Source of the DNA: Mercurialis annua
Taxonomy: Eukaryota; Streptophyta; Magnoliopsida; Malpighiales; Euphorbiaceae
Assembly (NCBI RefSeq): GCF_937616625.2
Contig: NC_065572.1
Location: 41,443,653 to 41,507,652 of the forward strand
DNA length: 64,000 nucleotides
Direction: 5' to 3'
A model generated the notes under the pieces. That model did no database searches and was not told the DNA's origin. It saw nothing but the letters and a program-made list of their open reading frames with translations. Every line of letters starts with the position of its first letter. Within the stretch, counting starts at the first letter, position 1. This document shows, one piece after another, positions 23,211 through 34,986 of this stretch. A program made the position numbers and the translations under genes.

Positions 23211-25776
23211 TGTCACGACCGAATTTCATGGATCGCGACCGGAGCTAGGGTATGGGTATGGTCGTACCGAAACCCGTAGCAAGCCTCGTGGAAAACCTTA
23301 TATTCAATATAACCTGCAAGAAAACCAATACTCGGGGGAAACCGAGACTTCAGCCTAAGTCTAACAACTTATATAGCAGTTCTAGTATAATTACTTGATA
23401 GCAATTCGAAAACTATGAAACATGCCTCATATATAAATAATCCAATGCAACATACCAAAGTATAATAATATAAAAGTCGTACCACTACGACAACCAAAGT
23501 ACAATAATAGAGACAACTAGTTCTACTGCGGTCGAAGAGGTAAAACAGTTGACTAGTCTAATAACATAAAAAGACCTCCGAGGAATCAAAAGATCGGAGA
23601 TGACCAACGCTCTCAAAATCATAAACCTGGAAAGTTTGGAAAACAACGGGGTCAGATATACTGAGATGAGTTCATAATGCTATCTACATTTATTAAGTTT
23701 AAAACCCTTAAAATAAATCCTTTTATACTAATATATATACTTGATTATGGAAAACAGTATGGAAATGAAAACCCAAAGTATTTAATCCAAAGTAGATGGG
23801 AACATATCCTCATCGATTTCCAAAATAGGCCAGATATTAGTCAGCCAATTCCAAAGTACTTACCGGTGCACACAGTCTCGATACAAGCCTATCGAGTAGC
23901 TCGTTTCAATCCAGATCCATAATCCTTAAAACAGTTCATAAGCATTTGATACACTAAAATAACTTGCGGTACTTAATAAAGCGGTAAATAACACGATAAA
24001 CTCACTGCTTGCTTATCCACGTGAATCTTGGCAAACAGCTAACCCCGCGTAGACTCCGAAGCACGAGCAGTCGACGGGTCTAAAACATTATATAAGTCAA
24101 AATCCGAACAACCCCTAACTTTAAGAATACTAGACTCCACATAGGACTAGCATTTCATTACGCAACCAAAGATTCAAACAAGGTAATCAAAATACCACCA
24201 AGTATCCATACAACCAATTTACAAATAAGGCAAGTTAAGCTTAGGTGAGTTCTTATCTTTTAAAACGAAATCAAAGTACTTAAATACTTAAATAGTCTTT
24301 ACAAAACAATTACAGTTCCAAAAGTAGTGTGTTAGCCTTTCTGCAGTATAGCTCAACACAACATATCGGGAGACCACGTCTAACCCGACCCATCCATAAA
24401 CCATGTTTAAAACCAAAGTCTTTAATCAAACCTTAAATGAAATCAAAGTTATTTAAAATAAGAACTCACACCGTAGCTTAATAATGCCATAAACAATTTA
24501 GCTTGCTAACACTTAGCAAGTAGCACCCCAAGTACATTTAATTATGCCTCCTCAAATAGAACCAATAAGATTCAACACCTTTCAAGTATCAACTTGAAGT
24601 TAAAATAGTTCAACCAAAACCCTACATGACATATAACTCCTTGTATGCCTTGTATTATTTAATTCAAGACAAACCACATCCTATGATAATCTAACATTCT
24701 TTTAACAAGTTTTAAACCATCTCCTAAACAATTTCCAGCTCTTAGTAATAAGTTCAACCCAAGTTTAAATTCAAAAATATTAACCAAACTATACGCTATT
24801 CCATTTAAACGATTTCTCAAAACCACCCCATGTATTGTTTAGCATCTAATACCCTATGATCCATTACTTTGAAATTTCCAGATTTTAGTTTAATCTTAAA
24901 ACATAATTTTATCTCAAAAGCATTAATCAAACGATACTAAAATCCATTCACAAGATTCCCCCAACACACCCAATGTACATTTGATGTCTAACAACCTAAG
25001 ATTAGCTTTTAAGAAATTTCCAGATTTTTAAATAAGCATAAAAAACGGTTTATAACCCAAAATCTTTAGCATTTCGATAAGTCTATCAATTGTAACATTA
25101 AAACCAAATCACCCAATGTACAATTGAAATTCAAGAGACTAATATAACATCAAGTTAAGATTTCCAGAATTTATAATTCAAAGCAATATAGAAATAATAT
25201 CAAACCACCCAAAGTATTGATTCATACAACGATCTAGCAATCCCTACACCACATAAGAAAAGGGAATTGAACCACATACCTTTTGATTAGGATAATAGCA
25301 ATAAAACTCTGAATTCAACCAACCCAAATCAGCCTACAATCACACACATATAGGCTATTATGATGGAGGAATGACCTAAGATAGAGCCTCAGCCGAATTA
25401 GGGTTTTTAGAGAAGTTAAAAGTGTTTAAAATCTGTTTTAGGTCGAGTTAAGGTGAGTTTAAATAGAAATCAGCGAACGGCACAGTGCACGCGTCGCGCC
25501 CGCTACACCTCCTTCGCGCCCGCGAAACATGAATCGCGCCCGTGATTCATGCATGTCGCGCCCGCGAAATCCTATTGCCTCCGATGAAAATTTGATATTT
25601 TGAAATTGAAATCAAAAGCGTTTCAAACTCTGAGATTACTTCTAATACATCTTAAAACACATATTAAAAGGTTTGGAACCTTCGACACGCGAATCTAAGT
25701 GGTCGAACCACTCAAATGAACCCAAGGTATCGTTTAGGCTTAACGGAAAAAGTTAGAAAAAATACGGGGTGTTACA
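23211..25776 (-). repeat. 5' LTR of the gypsy element, 2566 bp
   Basis: It runs from TGTCACGACC at 23211 to GTGTTACA at 25776 on the plus strand and is the partner of 15283-17844. The right flank AAGAC (25777-25781) occupies the satellite positions expected of a target duplication but differs in two bases from the left flank ATGCC. Frames at 23152-23358 and 23677-23922 lie in or across the LTR and are not called as genes. Confidence 0.93.
25458..25570 (-). promoter_or_regulatory. Candidate LTR promoter: TATTTAAA plus upstream GC-rich repeats
   Basis: On the minus strand TATTTAAA (25458-25465) is preceded upstream by four GCGCCCG-type repeats over about 25485-25570 in otherwise AT-rich sequence. 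The same arrangement is in the 3' LTR (17526-17533 and 17557-17640). A TATA-like element with an upstream repeat cluster would suit the U3 promoter. The start site is not determined. Confidence 0.4.
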
Positions 25777-28700
25777 AAGACAAACGTTTACAAACGTTAC
25801 AAAACAAATCCAAATGTTTCACCTTTTTACCTATTTAAGCCAAATGTTTACAAACGTTACGAAACAAATAAAAACGTTTCACCTTTTTAGCGATTTAAGC
25901 CAAACGTTTGCACACTTACAAAACAAATCCAAACGTTTAACCTTCTTAGCGATTTAAGCCAAAAATTTACAAACATTACAAAACAAAGCTAAACGTTTCA
26001 CCTATTTAGCTATTTAGCAAAATGATAGGAAACAAATCCAAACGTTTCGCCTTTTTTGCCTTTTACAAATGTTACGAAACAAATCCAAACGTTTCACCTT
26101 TTTATAGGTTTAAGCCAAACGTTTACAAACTTTACGAAACAAAACCAAACGTTTAAAATGTTAGGAAACAAATCCAAACGTCTCACATTTTTAGCGATAT
26201 AAGCCAAACCTTTACAAACGTTACGAAACAAAACCAATCCTTTCACCTTTTTCGCACTTTAAGCCAAACGTTACGAAACAAATCTAAGCGTTCCACCTTT
26301 TTAGCAATTTACGCTAAACGTTTACAAACGTTCCGAAACAAATCCAAGGGTTTTAACTATTTAGTAATTTAAGCCAAACGTTTACAAACATTACAAAAGA
26401 AAACCAAGCGTTTCACCTCTTTAGCAATTTAAACCAAATGTTTACAAACGTAACGAAACAAATCCAAGCGTTTCACCTTTTTAGCAATTTAAGCCAAACG
26501 TTTACAAACGTTACGAAACAAATCCAAGCGTTTCCCTTTAATAGCAATTTAAGCCAAACGTTTACAAATGTTACGAAACAAATCCAAGCATTTCATCTTT
26601 TTAGCAATTTAGGCCAAACGTTTACAAATGTTTCGAAACAAATCCAAGTGTTTCACCTTTTTAGCAATTTAAGCCAAATGTTTACAAACGTTACGAAACA
26701 AATCCAAATGTTTCACCTTTTTAGCGATTTAAGCCAAACATTTACAAATGTTACGAAACAAATAAAAACGTTTCACCTTTTTAGCGATATAAGCCAAACG
26801 TTAACAAACGTTATAAAACAAATCCAAACGTTTCACCTTCTTAGCGAATTAACCAAAGCATTTACAACGTAACAAAACAAATCCAAACGTTTCACCTTTT
26901 TAGCGATTTAACAAAATGTTACGAAACAAATCCAAACGTTTTGCCTTTTTAGAAATTTAAGCCAAACGTTTACAAACGTTACGAAATAAATCCAAACGGG
27001 TCCCCTTTTTAGCGATTTAAGCCAAACGTTAACAAACTTTACGAAACAAAACCAAAAACGTCTGGAAACAAATCCAAATATTTTATATTTTTAGCGATTT
27101 AAGCAAACCTTTACAAACGTTACGAAACAAAACCAATAGTTTCACCTTTTTAGCAATTTAAGCCAAACGTTTACAAACGTTACGAAACAAATCCAAGAGT
27201 TCCACCTTTTTAGCAATTTAAGCTAAACGTTTACAAACGTTCCGAAACAAATCCAAGCGTTTCAAGTTTTTAGTAGTTTAAGCCAAACATTTACAAACGT
27301 TACGAAACAAATCCAAGTGTTTCATCTTTTTGGCAATTTAAGCCAAACGTTTCCAAAAGTAACGAAATAAATCCAACTGTTTCACCTTTGTAGCAATTTA
27401 AGCCAAACGTTTACAAACGTTATGAAACAAATCCAAGCGTTTCACCTTTTTAGCAATTTAAGCCAAACGTTACGAAACAAATCCAAATATTTAACCTTTT
27501 TAGGGATTGAAGCCAAACGTTTACAAACGGTACGAAACAAATCCAAACGTTTCACCTTTTTAGCGATTTAAGCCAAACGTTTGCAAACGCTATGAAACAA
27601 ATCCAAATGTTTCACCTTTTTATTAATGTAAACCAAACGTTGACAAACGCTACGAAACAAATCCAAACGTTCACCTTTTTAGCAATGTAAGCCAAACGTT
27701 TACAAACGTTATGAAACAAATCCAAGCGTTTCACCTTTTTTGCGATTTAAGCCAAACGTTTACAAACTTTACGAAACAAATCCAAGCGTTCACCTTTTTA
27801 GCAATTTAAGCCAAATGTTTAGAAACGTTACGAAACAAATCCAAACGTTTCATCTTTTTAGCGATTTAAGCCAAACATATACAAACGTTACGAAATAAAA
27901 CCAAACGTTTCACCGTTTTAGTAATTTAAGCCAAACAAATACTAACGTTACAAAACAAATCCAAACGTTTCCCCATTTTAGCGATTTAAGCCAAACATTT
28001 AAATCGTTACGAAACAAATTCAAATATTTCGCCTTTTTAGCGATATACGCCAAACGTTTAGAAAAGTTACGAAACAAATCCAAACGTTTCCCCTTTTTAG
28101 AGATTAAAGCCAAACGTTTACAAACGTTACGAAACAAATCCAAACGTTTCTCCTTTTTAGAGATTTAATCCAAATGTTTACAAACATTACGAAACAAATC
28201 CAAACGTTTCACCTTTTTAGCGATTTAAGCCAAACGTTTACAAAGGTTATGAAACAAATCCAAATGTTTCACCTTTTTAGCAATTTAAGCCAAACGTTTA
28301 CAAACGTTACGAAACAAATCCAAGAGTTCAACCTTTTTAGCTATTTAAGCCAAACGTTTACAAATGTTACGAAACAAATTCAAGCGTTTCACCTTTTTAG
28401 CAATTTAAGCCAAACGTTTACAAACGTTACAAAACAAATCCAAGCGTTTCACCTTTTTAGCAATTTAAGCCAAACGTTTAAAAACGTTACGAAACAAATA
28501 AAAATGTTTCACGTTTTTAGCGATTTAAGCCAAACGTTTACAAACGTTACCAAACAAATCCAAAAGTTTCACCTTTTTAGAGATTTAAGCCAAACGTTTA
28601 CAAACATTACGAAACAAATCCAAACGTTTCACCTTTTTAGCGATTTAAGTCAAACGTTACAAACGTTACGAAACAAATCCAAACGTTTAGCCTTTTTAGA

Positions 28701-31700
28701 GATTTAGGCCAAGCGTTTACAAACATTACAAAACATATCCAAACGTTTCACTTTTTTAGCGATTTAAGCCAAACATTAACAAAGGTTATGAAACAAATCA
28801 AAATATTTCACCTTTTTAGCAATTTAAGCCAAACATTTACAAAGGTAACGAAACAAATCCAATAGTTCCAACTTTTTAGCAATTTAAGCCAAACGTTTAC
28901 AAATGTTCCAAAACAAATCCAAGCGTTTCCTCTTATTTGCAATTTAAGCCAAACGTAAACAAACGTTACGAAACAAATCCAAACATTTCACCGTTTTAGC
29001 GATTTATGCCAAATGTTTACAAACGTTACGAAACAAATAAAAACGTTTTGCCTTATTAGCGATTTAAGCCAAACGTTACAAAACAAATCCAAACGTTTCA
29101 CATTCTTAGCGATTTAAGCCAAACATTTACAAACGTTACAAAATAAAGCTAAATGTTTCACCTTTTTGCGATTTAGCAAAATGATACGAAACAAATCCAA
29201 ACGTTTTGCCTTTTTAGCAATTTAAGCCAAACGTTTACAAATGTTACGAATCAAATCCAAACGTTTCCCCTTTTTAGAGATTTAAGTTAAACGTTTACAA
29301 ACTTTTCGAAACAAAACGAAACGTTTAAAACGTTAGGAAACAAAACCAAACGTTTCACATTTTTAGCGATTTAAGTCAAACCTTTACAAACGTTACGAAA
29401 CAAAACCAATCGTTTCACCTTTTTAGCACTTTAACCCAAACGTTTACAAACGTTACGAAACAAATCTAAGCGTTCCACCTTTTTAGCAATTTAAGCTAAA
29501 CGTTTACAAACGTTGCGAAACAAATCCAAGAGTTTTAACTATTTAGTAATTTAAGCCAAACGTTTACAAAAGTCATGAAACAAATCCAACAGTTTCACCT
29601 TTTAAGCAATTTAAGTCAACGTTTACAAACGTTACGAAACAAATCCAAACGTTTCATCATTTTAGCTATTCAAGCCGAACATTTACAAACGATACGAAAT
29701 AAAACCAAACGTTTCAACTTTTTAGCAATTTAAGCCAAACGTTTACAAATGTTACGAAACAAATCCAAACGTTTCCTCATTTTCGCAATTTAAGCCAAAT
29801 GTGTAAAACGTTACGAAAAAAATCCATACATTTCACCTTTTTAGCGATTTATGCCAAACGTTTACAAATGTTACGAAACAAATCCAAACATTTCACCTTT
29901 TTAGCGATTGAAGCCAAACGTTTACAAACGTTACGAAACAAATCCAAACGTTTCCCATTTTTTGCAGTTTAAGACAAACGTTTACGAACGTTACGAAACA
30001 AAAACCAAGCGTTTCACCTCCTTAGCAATTTAAGCCAAACGTTTACAAACGCTACGAAACAAATCCAAACGTTCCGCCTTTTTAGCGATTTAAGCCAAAC
30101 GTTTATAAACGTTACGAAACAGATAAAAACGTTTCCCCTTTTTAGCGATTTAAGCCAAACGTTAACAAACGTTACAAAACAAATCCAAAGTTTCACCTTC
30201 TTAGCGAATTAAGCCAAACATTTACAAACGTAACAAAACAAATCCAAACGTTTCACCTTTTTAGCGATTTAACAAAATGTTACGAAACAAATCCTAACGT
30301 TTCGCCTTTTTAGCAATTTAAGCCAAACGTTTACAAACGTTTCGATACAAATCCAAATGTTTCACCTTTTTAGCGATTTAAGCCAAACGTTTACAAACAT
30401 TAAGAAACAAAGCCAAACGTTTAAAACGTCTGGAAACAAATCCAAACGTTTCACATTTTTAGCGATTTAAGCAAACCTTTACAAACGTTACGAAACAAAA
30501 CCAATAGTTTCACCTTTTTAGCAATTTAAGTCAAACGTTTAGAAACGTTATGAAACAAATCCAAGCGTTCCACCTTTTTACCAATTTAAGCTAAACGTTA
30601 CAGATGTTCCGAAAAAAATCCAAGCATTTCAAGTTTTTAGTAATTTAAGCTAAACGTTTACAAACGTTACGAAACAAATCCAAGTGTTTCACCTTTTATG
30701 CAATTTAATCAAACGTTTACAAACGTTACGAAACAAATCCAAACGTTTATTCTTTTTAGCGATTTAAGCCGAACATTTACAAACGATACGAAATAAAACC
30801 AAACGTTTCACCTTTTTAGCAATTTAAGCGAAACGTTTACAAACGTTACGAAACAAATCCAAACGTTTCCCCATTTTAGCGATTTAAGCCAAACGTTTAA
30901 AATGTTACGAAACAAATCCATACATTTCACCTTTTTAGCGATTTATGCCAAACGTTTACAAACTTTACGAAACAAATCCAAACGTTTTCCTTTTTTAGCG
31001 ATTGAAGCCAAACGTTAACAAACGTTACAAACAAATCCAAACGTTTCACATTTTCAGCAATTTCCGCCAAACGTTTACGAAGGTTACGAAACAAAAACCA
31101 CGCGTTTCACCTCTTTAGCGATTTAAGCCAAACTTTTCCAAAGGTAACGAAACAAAACCAAGCGTTTCACCTTTTAGCAATTTAAGCCAAACGTTTACAA
31201 ACGTGACGAAACAAATCAAAGGGTTTCCCCTTTGTAGCAATTTAAGCCAAACGTTTACAAACGTTACGAAACAAATCCAAGCGTTTCACCTTTTTTGCAA
31301 TTTAAGCCAAACATTTACAAATGTTACGAAACAAATCCAAGCGTTTCACCTTTTTAGCAATTTTAGCCAAACGTTTACAAACGTTACGAAACAAATCCAA
31401 GTGTTTCATCTTTTTAGTGATTTAAGCCAAACGTTTACAAACGTTATGAAATAAATCAAATGTTTCACCTTTTTAGCGATTAATGCCAAACGCTTACAAA
31501 TGTTACAAAACAAATCCAAACGTTTCACCTTCTTAGCGATTTAAGCCAAACATTTACAAACGTTACAAAACAAATACAAACGTTTGACCTTTTTAGCGAT
31601 TTAACAAAATTTTACGAAACAAATCCAAACGTTTCGCATTTTTAGCAATTTAGGCCAAACGTTTACAAACGTTACGAAACAAAACAAAATGTTTAAAACG

Positions 31701-33330
31701 TTAGGAAACAAACCCAAACATTTCACATTTTTAGTGATTTAAGACAAACCTTTACAAACGTTACGAAAACAAAACCAATCCTTTCACCTTTTTAGCAATT
31801 TAAGCCAAACTTTACGAAACAAATCCAAGCGTTATACCTTTTTAGCAATTTAAGCTAAACGTTTACACACGTTCCGAAACAAATCCAAGCGTTTCAACTT
31901 TTAAGTAATTTAAGCCAATTTTTACAAACATTACGAAACAAATCCAAGAGTTTTACCTTTTTAGCAATTTAGGTCAAACGTTTACAAATGTTACGAAACA
32001 AATCCAAACGTTTCATCTTTTTAGCAATTTAAGCCGAACGTTTACAAACGATACGAAATAAAACCAAATCTTTCACCTTTTTAGCAAATTAAGCCAAACG
32101 TTTACAAACATTACGAAACAAATCCAAATGTTTCCCCATTATAGCGACTTAAGCCAAACTTTTAAAACGTTACGAAACAAATCCATACGTTTCACCTTTT
32201 TAGCAATTTATGCCAAACGTTTACAAAAGTTAAGAAACAAATCCAAACGTTTTACCTTTTTAGCAAATAAAGCCAAACGTTTACAAATGTTACGAAACAA
32301 ATCCAAGCGTTCCACCTTTTTAGTAATTTGAGCCAAACGTTTACAAACGTTCCGAAACAAATCCAACAGTTTCACCTTTTTAGCAATTTAAGCCAAACGT
32401 TTACAAACATTACGAAACAAATCCAAGCGTTCACCTTTTTAGCAATTTAAACCAAATGTTTAGAAACGTTACGAAACAAATCCAAACGTTTCATCTTTTC
32501 AGCGATTTAAGCCAAACGTATACAAACGTTACGAAATAAAACCAAACGTTTCACCGTTTTAGTAATTTAAGCCAAACAAATACTAACGTTACGAAACAAA
32601 TCCAGACGTTTTCCCATTTTAGCGATTTAAGCCAAACGTTTAAAACGTTACGAAACAAACCCAAACATTTTGCCTTTTTGGCGATATATGCCAAACGTTT
32701 AGAAACTTTACGAAACAAATCCAAATATTTCCCCTTTTTAGAGACTAAAGCCAAACGTTTACAAACGTTACGAAAAAAATCGAAACGTTTCACCTTTTTA
32801 GAGATTTAATCCAAATGTTTACAAACATTACAAAACAAATCCAAACGTTTCGCCTTTTAGCGATATATGCCAAACGTTTAGAAACGTTACAAAACAAATC
32901 CAAATGTTTAAGCCAAACGTTTACAAACGTTACGAAACAAATCCAAACGTTTCGCCTTTTAGCGATTTATGCCAAGCGTTCACCTTTTTTAGCAATTTAA
33001 GCCAAACGTTTACAAACGTTACGAAACAAATCCAAGAGTTCCACCTTTTTAGCAATTTAAGCCAAACGTTTACAAATGTTACGAAATAAATCCAAACGTT
33101 TCCCTTTTTTAGCGATTTAAGCCAAACGTTTACAAAGGTTATGAAACAAATCCAAATGTTTCACCTTTTTAGCAATTTAAGCCAAACGTTTACAAACGTT
33201 ACGAAACAAATCCAAGAGTTCCACCTTTTTAGCAATTTAAGCCAAACGTTTACAAATGTTACCAAACAAATCCAAACGTTTCACCTTTTTAGAGATTTAA
33301 GACAAACGTTTACAAACATTACGAAACAAA
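25777..33330 (+). repeat. 60-bp satellite array, forward orientation, segment 3
   Basis: This is the longest unbroken satellite stretch. The phase holds over many units, most clearly about 28141-28700. Eroded higher-order copies can be followed by the marker AAACCTTTAC at about 26207, 27106, 29379, 30474 and 31746, spaced 0.9-2.3 kb. Units lacking one decamer appear at about 26268, 27464 and 29071. Open frames such as 26438-26872 and 28174-28707 are 20-residue repeats of the satellite and are not genes. Confidence 0.96.
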
Positions 33331-34986
33331 CACTACAAAAAAAACAGACCTTTAATGACGGGAAAACCTGTCATGTTAGGCTAAAATCCCGTCGTTATAA
33401 TACTATAACGAGGGTAAATTTCCCGTCGTCACCCGTGGTAATAGCCTCCATAACTAAAAGTAATAATGACGGGAAATAAACTCTAGTAATTGATAGATAT
33501 TTACAACGAGAGTCTAATACCCTCGTCATAGAGAACTTTAATGATAAAAGACTTACCGTCATTATTTGTTTATCCCGTCATTAAAAGATATTACTTTATG
33601 GATTTATTTTTATTATTACATTGTATATTAATTAATTTATTAATTTTTTGATCATGTATTAATTTTATTTTAGATTTTATATTAATAAAGATTCTCTGTA
33701 ATTGTTGTACAATTAATAAAAAGAATTAATATAAACAAAATAAATACAAAATTGATAATATGTCTAAAACGATTTATATTGATCCAACAAAAAGCATTCA
33801 TATATGTCTCCTGATAAAAAAAACATATGTATGTAATGTACTTTGCAATGAACATTAACAGAACCTTAAAAGAATAAAATAGTGTGCTAAAAATGGGCTA
33901 TGTTCTTCGATTCAATGTCTTGTCTTCATGAACTTATAGTCTTGTCAAAAAGAGCCTACAAAATAAGTAAAAGAAAGATAAATAAAATCAAACTCTAATT
34001 TAATATAATACCAACATAATGATATAACTTCAGATATAAACACTAAATAATAATTAGATTAAACGTTGAATTAAAACTATAAACAATGAATTACTAGAAT
34101 AAGATATTAATATTAACACTAACCAAAATGTTGGGTTTAAGAATGATGAACCTGCAAATAAAATGAAAACAAATATCAATATGCTAGATTGAATTGAATG
34201 AACGTAAAATTAAATAAAAATCAGTGCTTGAACTAAAGTTATCAAGGAATGTTACTTTAAACGGATAAACTGATGTATCGAGTCATACCATACCTATAAT
34301 TGCCACAAAGAACAAAACCACAAGTAAAACAATAATATATTTAGCTAGCATAAATGTCATCTTCTCACAGATCAAATTTCTCATCAGATATACACACAAA
34401 TGTCATCTTCTCAACATGTTGATCACTACTACTTTATTCAAAATGAACTCATAGTTATTAGTTAGCCTAACATAATAACTTCAACCTCCATATACTTAGA
34501 AGCAATAATGTAAAAATAAAATCATTTAATTTCTAGGCTATACATTTTAGCATACATTATTGCACTATTTGGCTGAAATATATACATAAACATCTATGAA
34601 ATTTGTAAAGTTTTTGACTAGAAACATATGCAAAAACTCATTAAGTATTTCATTAGTTAGATTCTTAAGAGGAACATATTAAATCCAAGCAAAGCCTATA
34701 GTTGAGCATAGTAATTAATAATTCCTAGTTCTTAATAATATATGACAACAACTTACTTAAAATTTTAAACTGAACCCATTTTAGAATATGCATATACAAA
34801 GCCAATACATTAAAAGGCTAACATGCAACAAAGTCATATATGCTCAATTTAAACACCAACAAGTAGGTAAATAAAGTTTGAATCTTTTTCATCAAACCAC
34901 AAAAGCATTAACTTCATAACTTCAAAAAATATAAAGACTTCTAAGAACAGAAGATTTATAAGCAAATTTCTAATAAGATATATACC
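33331..34986 (+). mobile_element. Truncated CACTA-type DNA transposon end with unassigned AT-rich body
   Basis: Satellite stops at 33330 and CACTACAAAAAAAAC begins, a typical terminus of CACTA (En/Spm) transposons. The next 270 bp hold repeated subterminal motifs in both orientations: TGACGGGA or its complement CCCGTCA/CCCGTCG near 33358, 33388, 33421, 33467 and 33574, with relatives at 33521 and 33558. Such repeats bind transposase in this superfamily. From about 33600 to 34986 the DNA is AT-rich without a protein frame. No matching GTAGTG end is found where satellite resumes at about 34987, and the phase differs, so the other end is lost or deleted. The frame 33141-33479 crosses the boundary and is an artefact. 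Confidence 0.72.

Larger units (their letters stand above)
15283..25776 (-). mobile_element. Complete but defective Ty3/gypsy chromovirus (Tekay/Del-like)
   Basis: This is a whole LTR retrotransposon on the minus strand: 5' LTR 23211-25776, primer site about 23190-23207, gag, protease, reverse transcriptase, RNase H, integrase, chromodomain, polypurine tract and 3' LTR 15283-17844. The order protease-RT-RNaseH-integrase followed by a chromodomain defines plant chromoviruses. The long LTRs, TGTAACACC ends and protein features fit the Tekay/Del clade, an assignment from memory of the family. The LTRs differ at roughly 60 positions by eye (about 97-98 percent identity), so insertion was fairly recent. 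Coding is broken by at least three frameshifts and two stops, so it can move only with proteins supplied by a relative. Confidence 0.95.
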
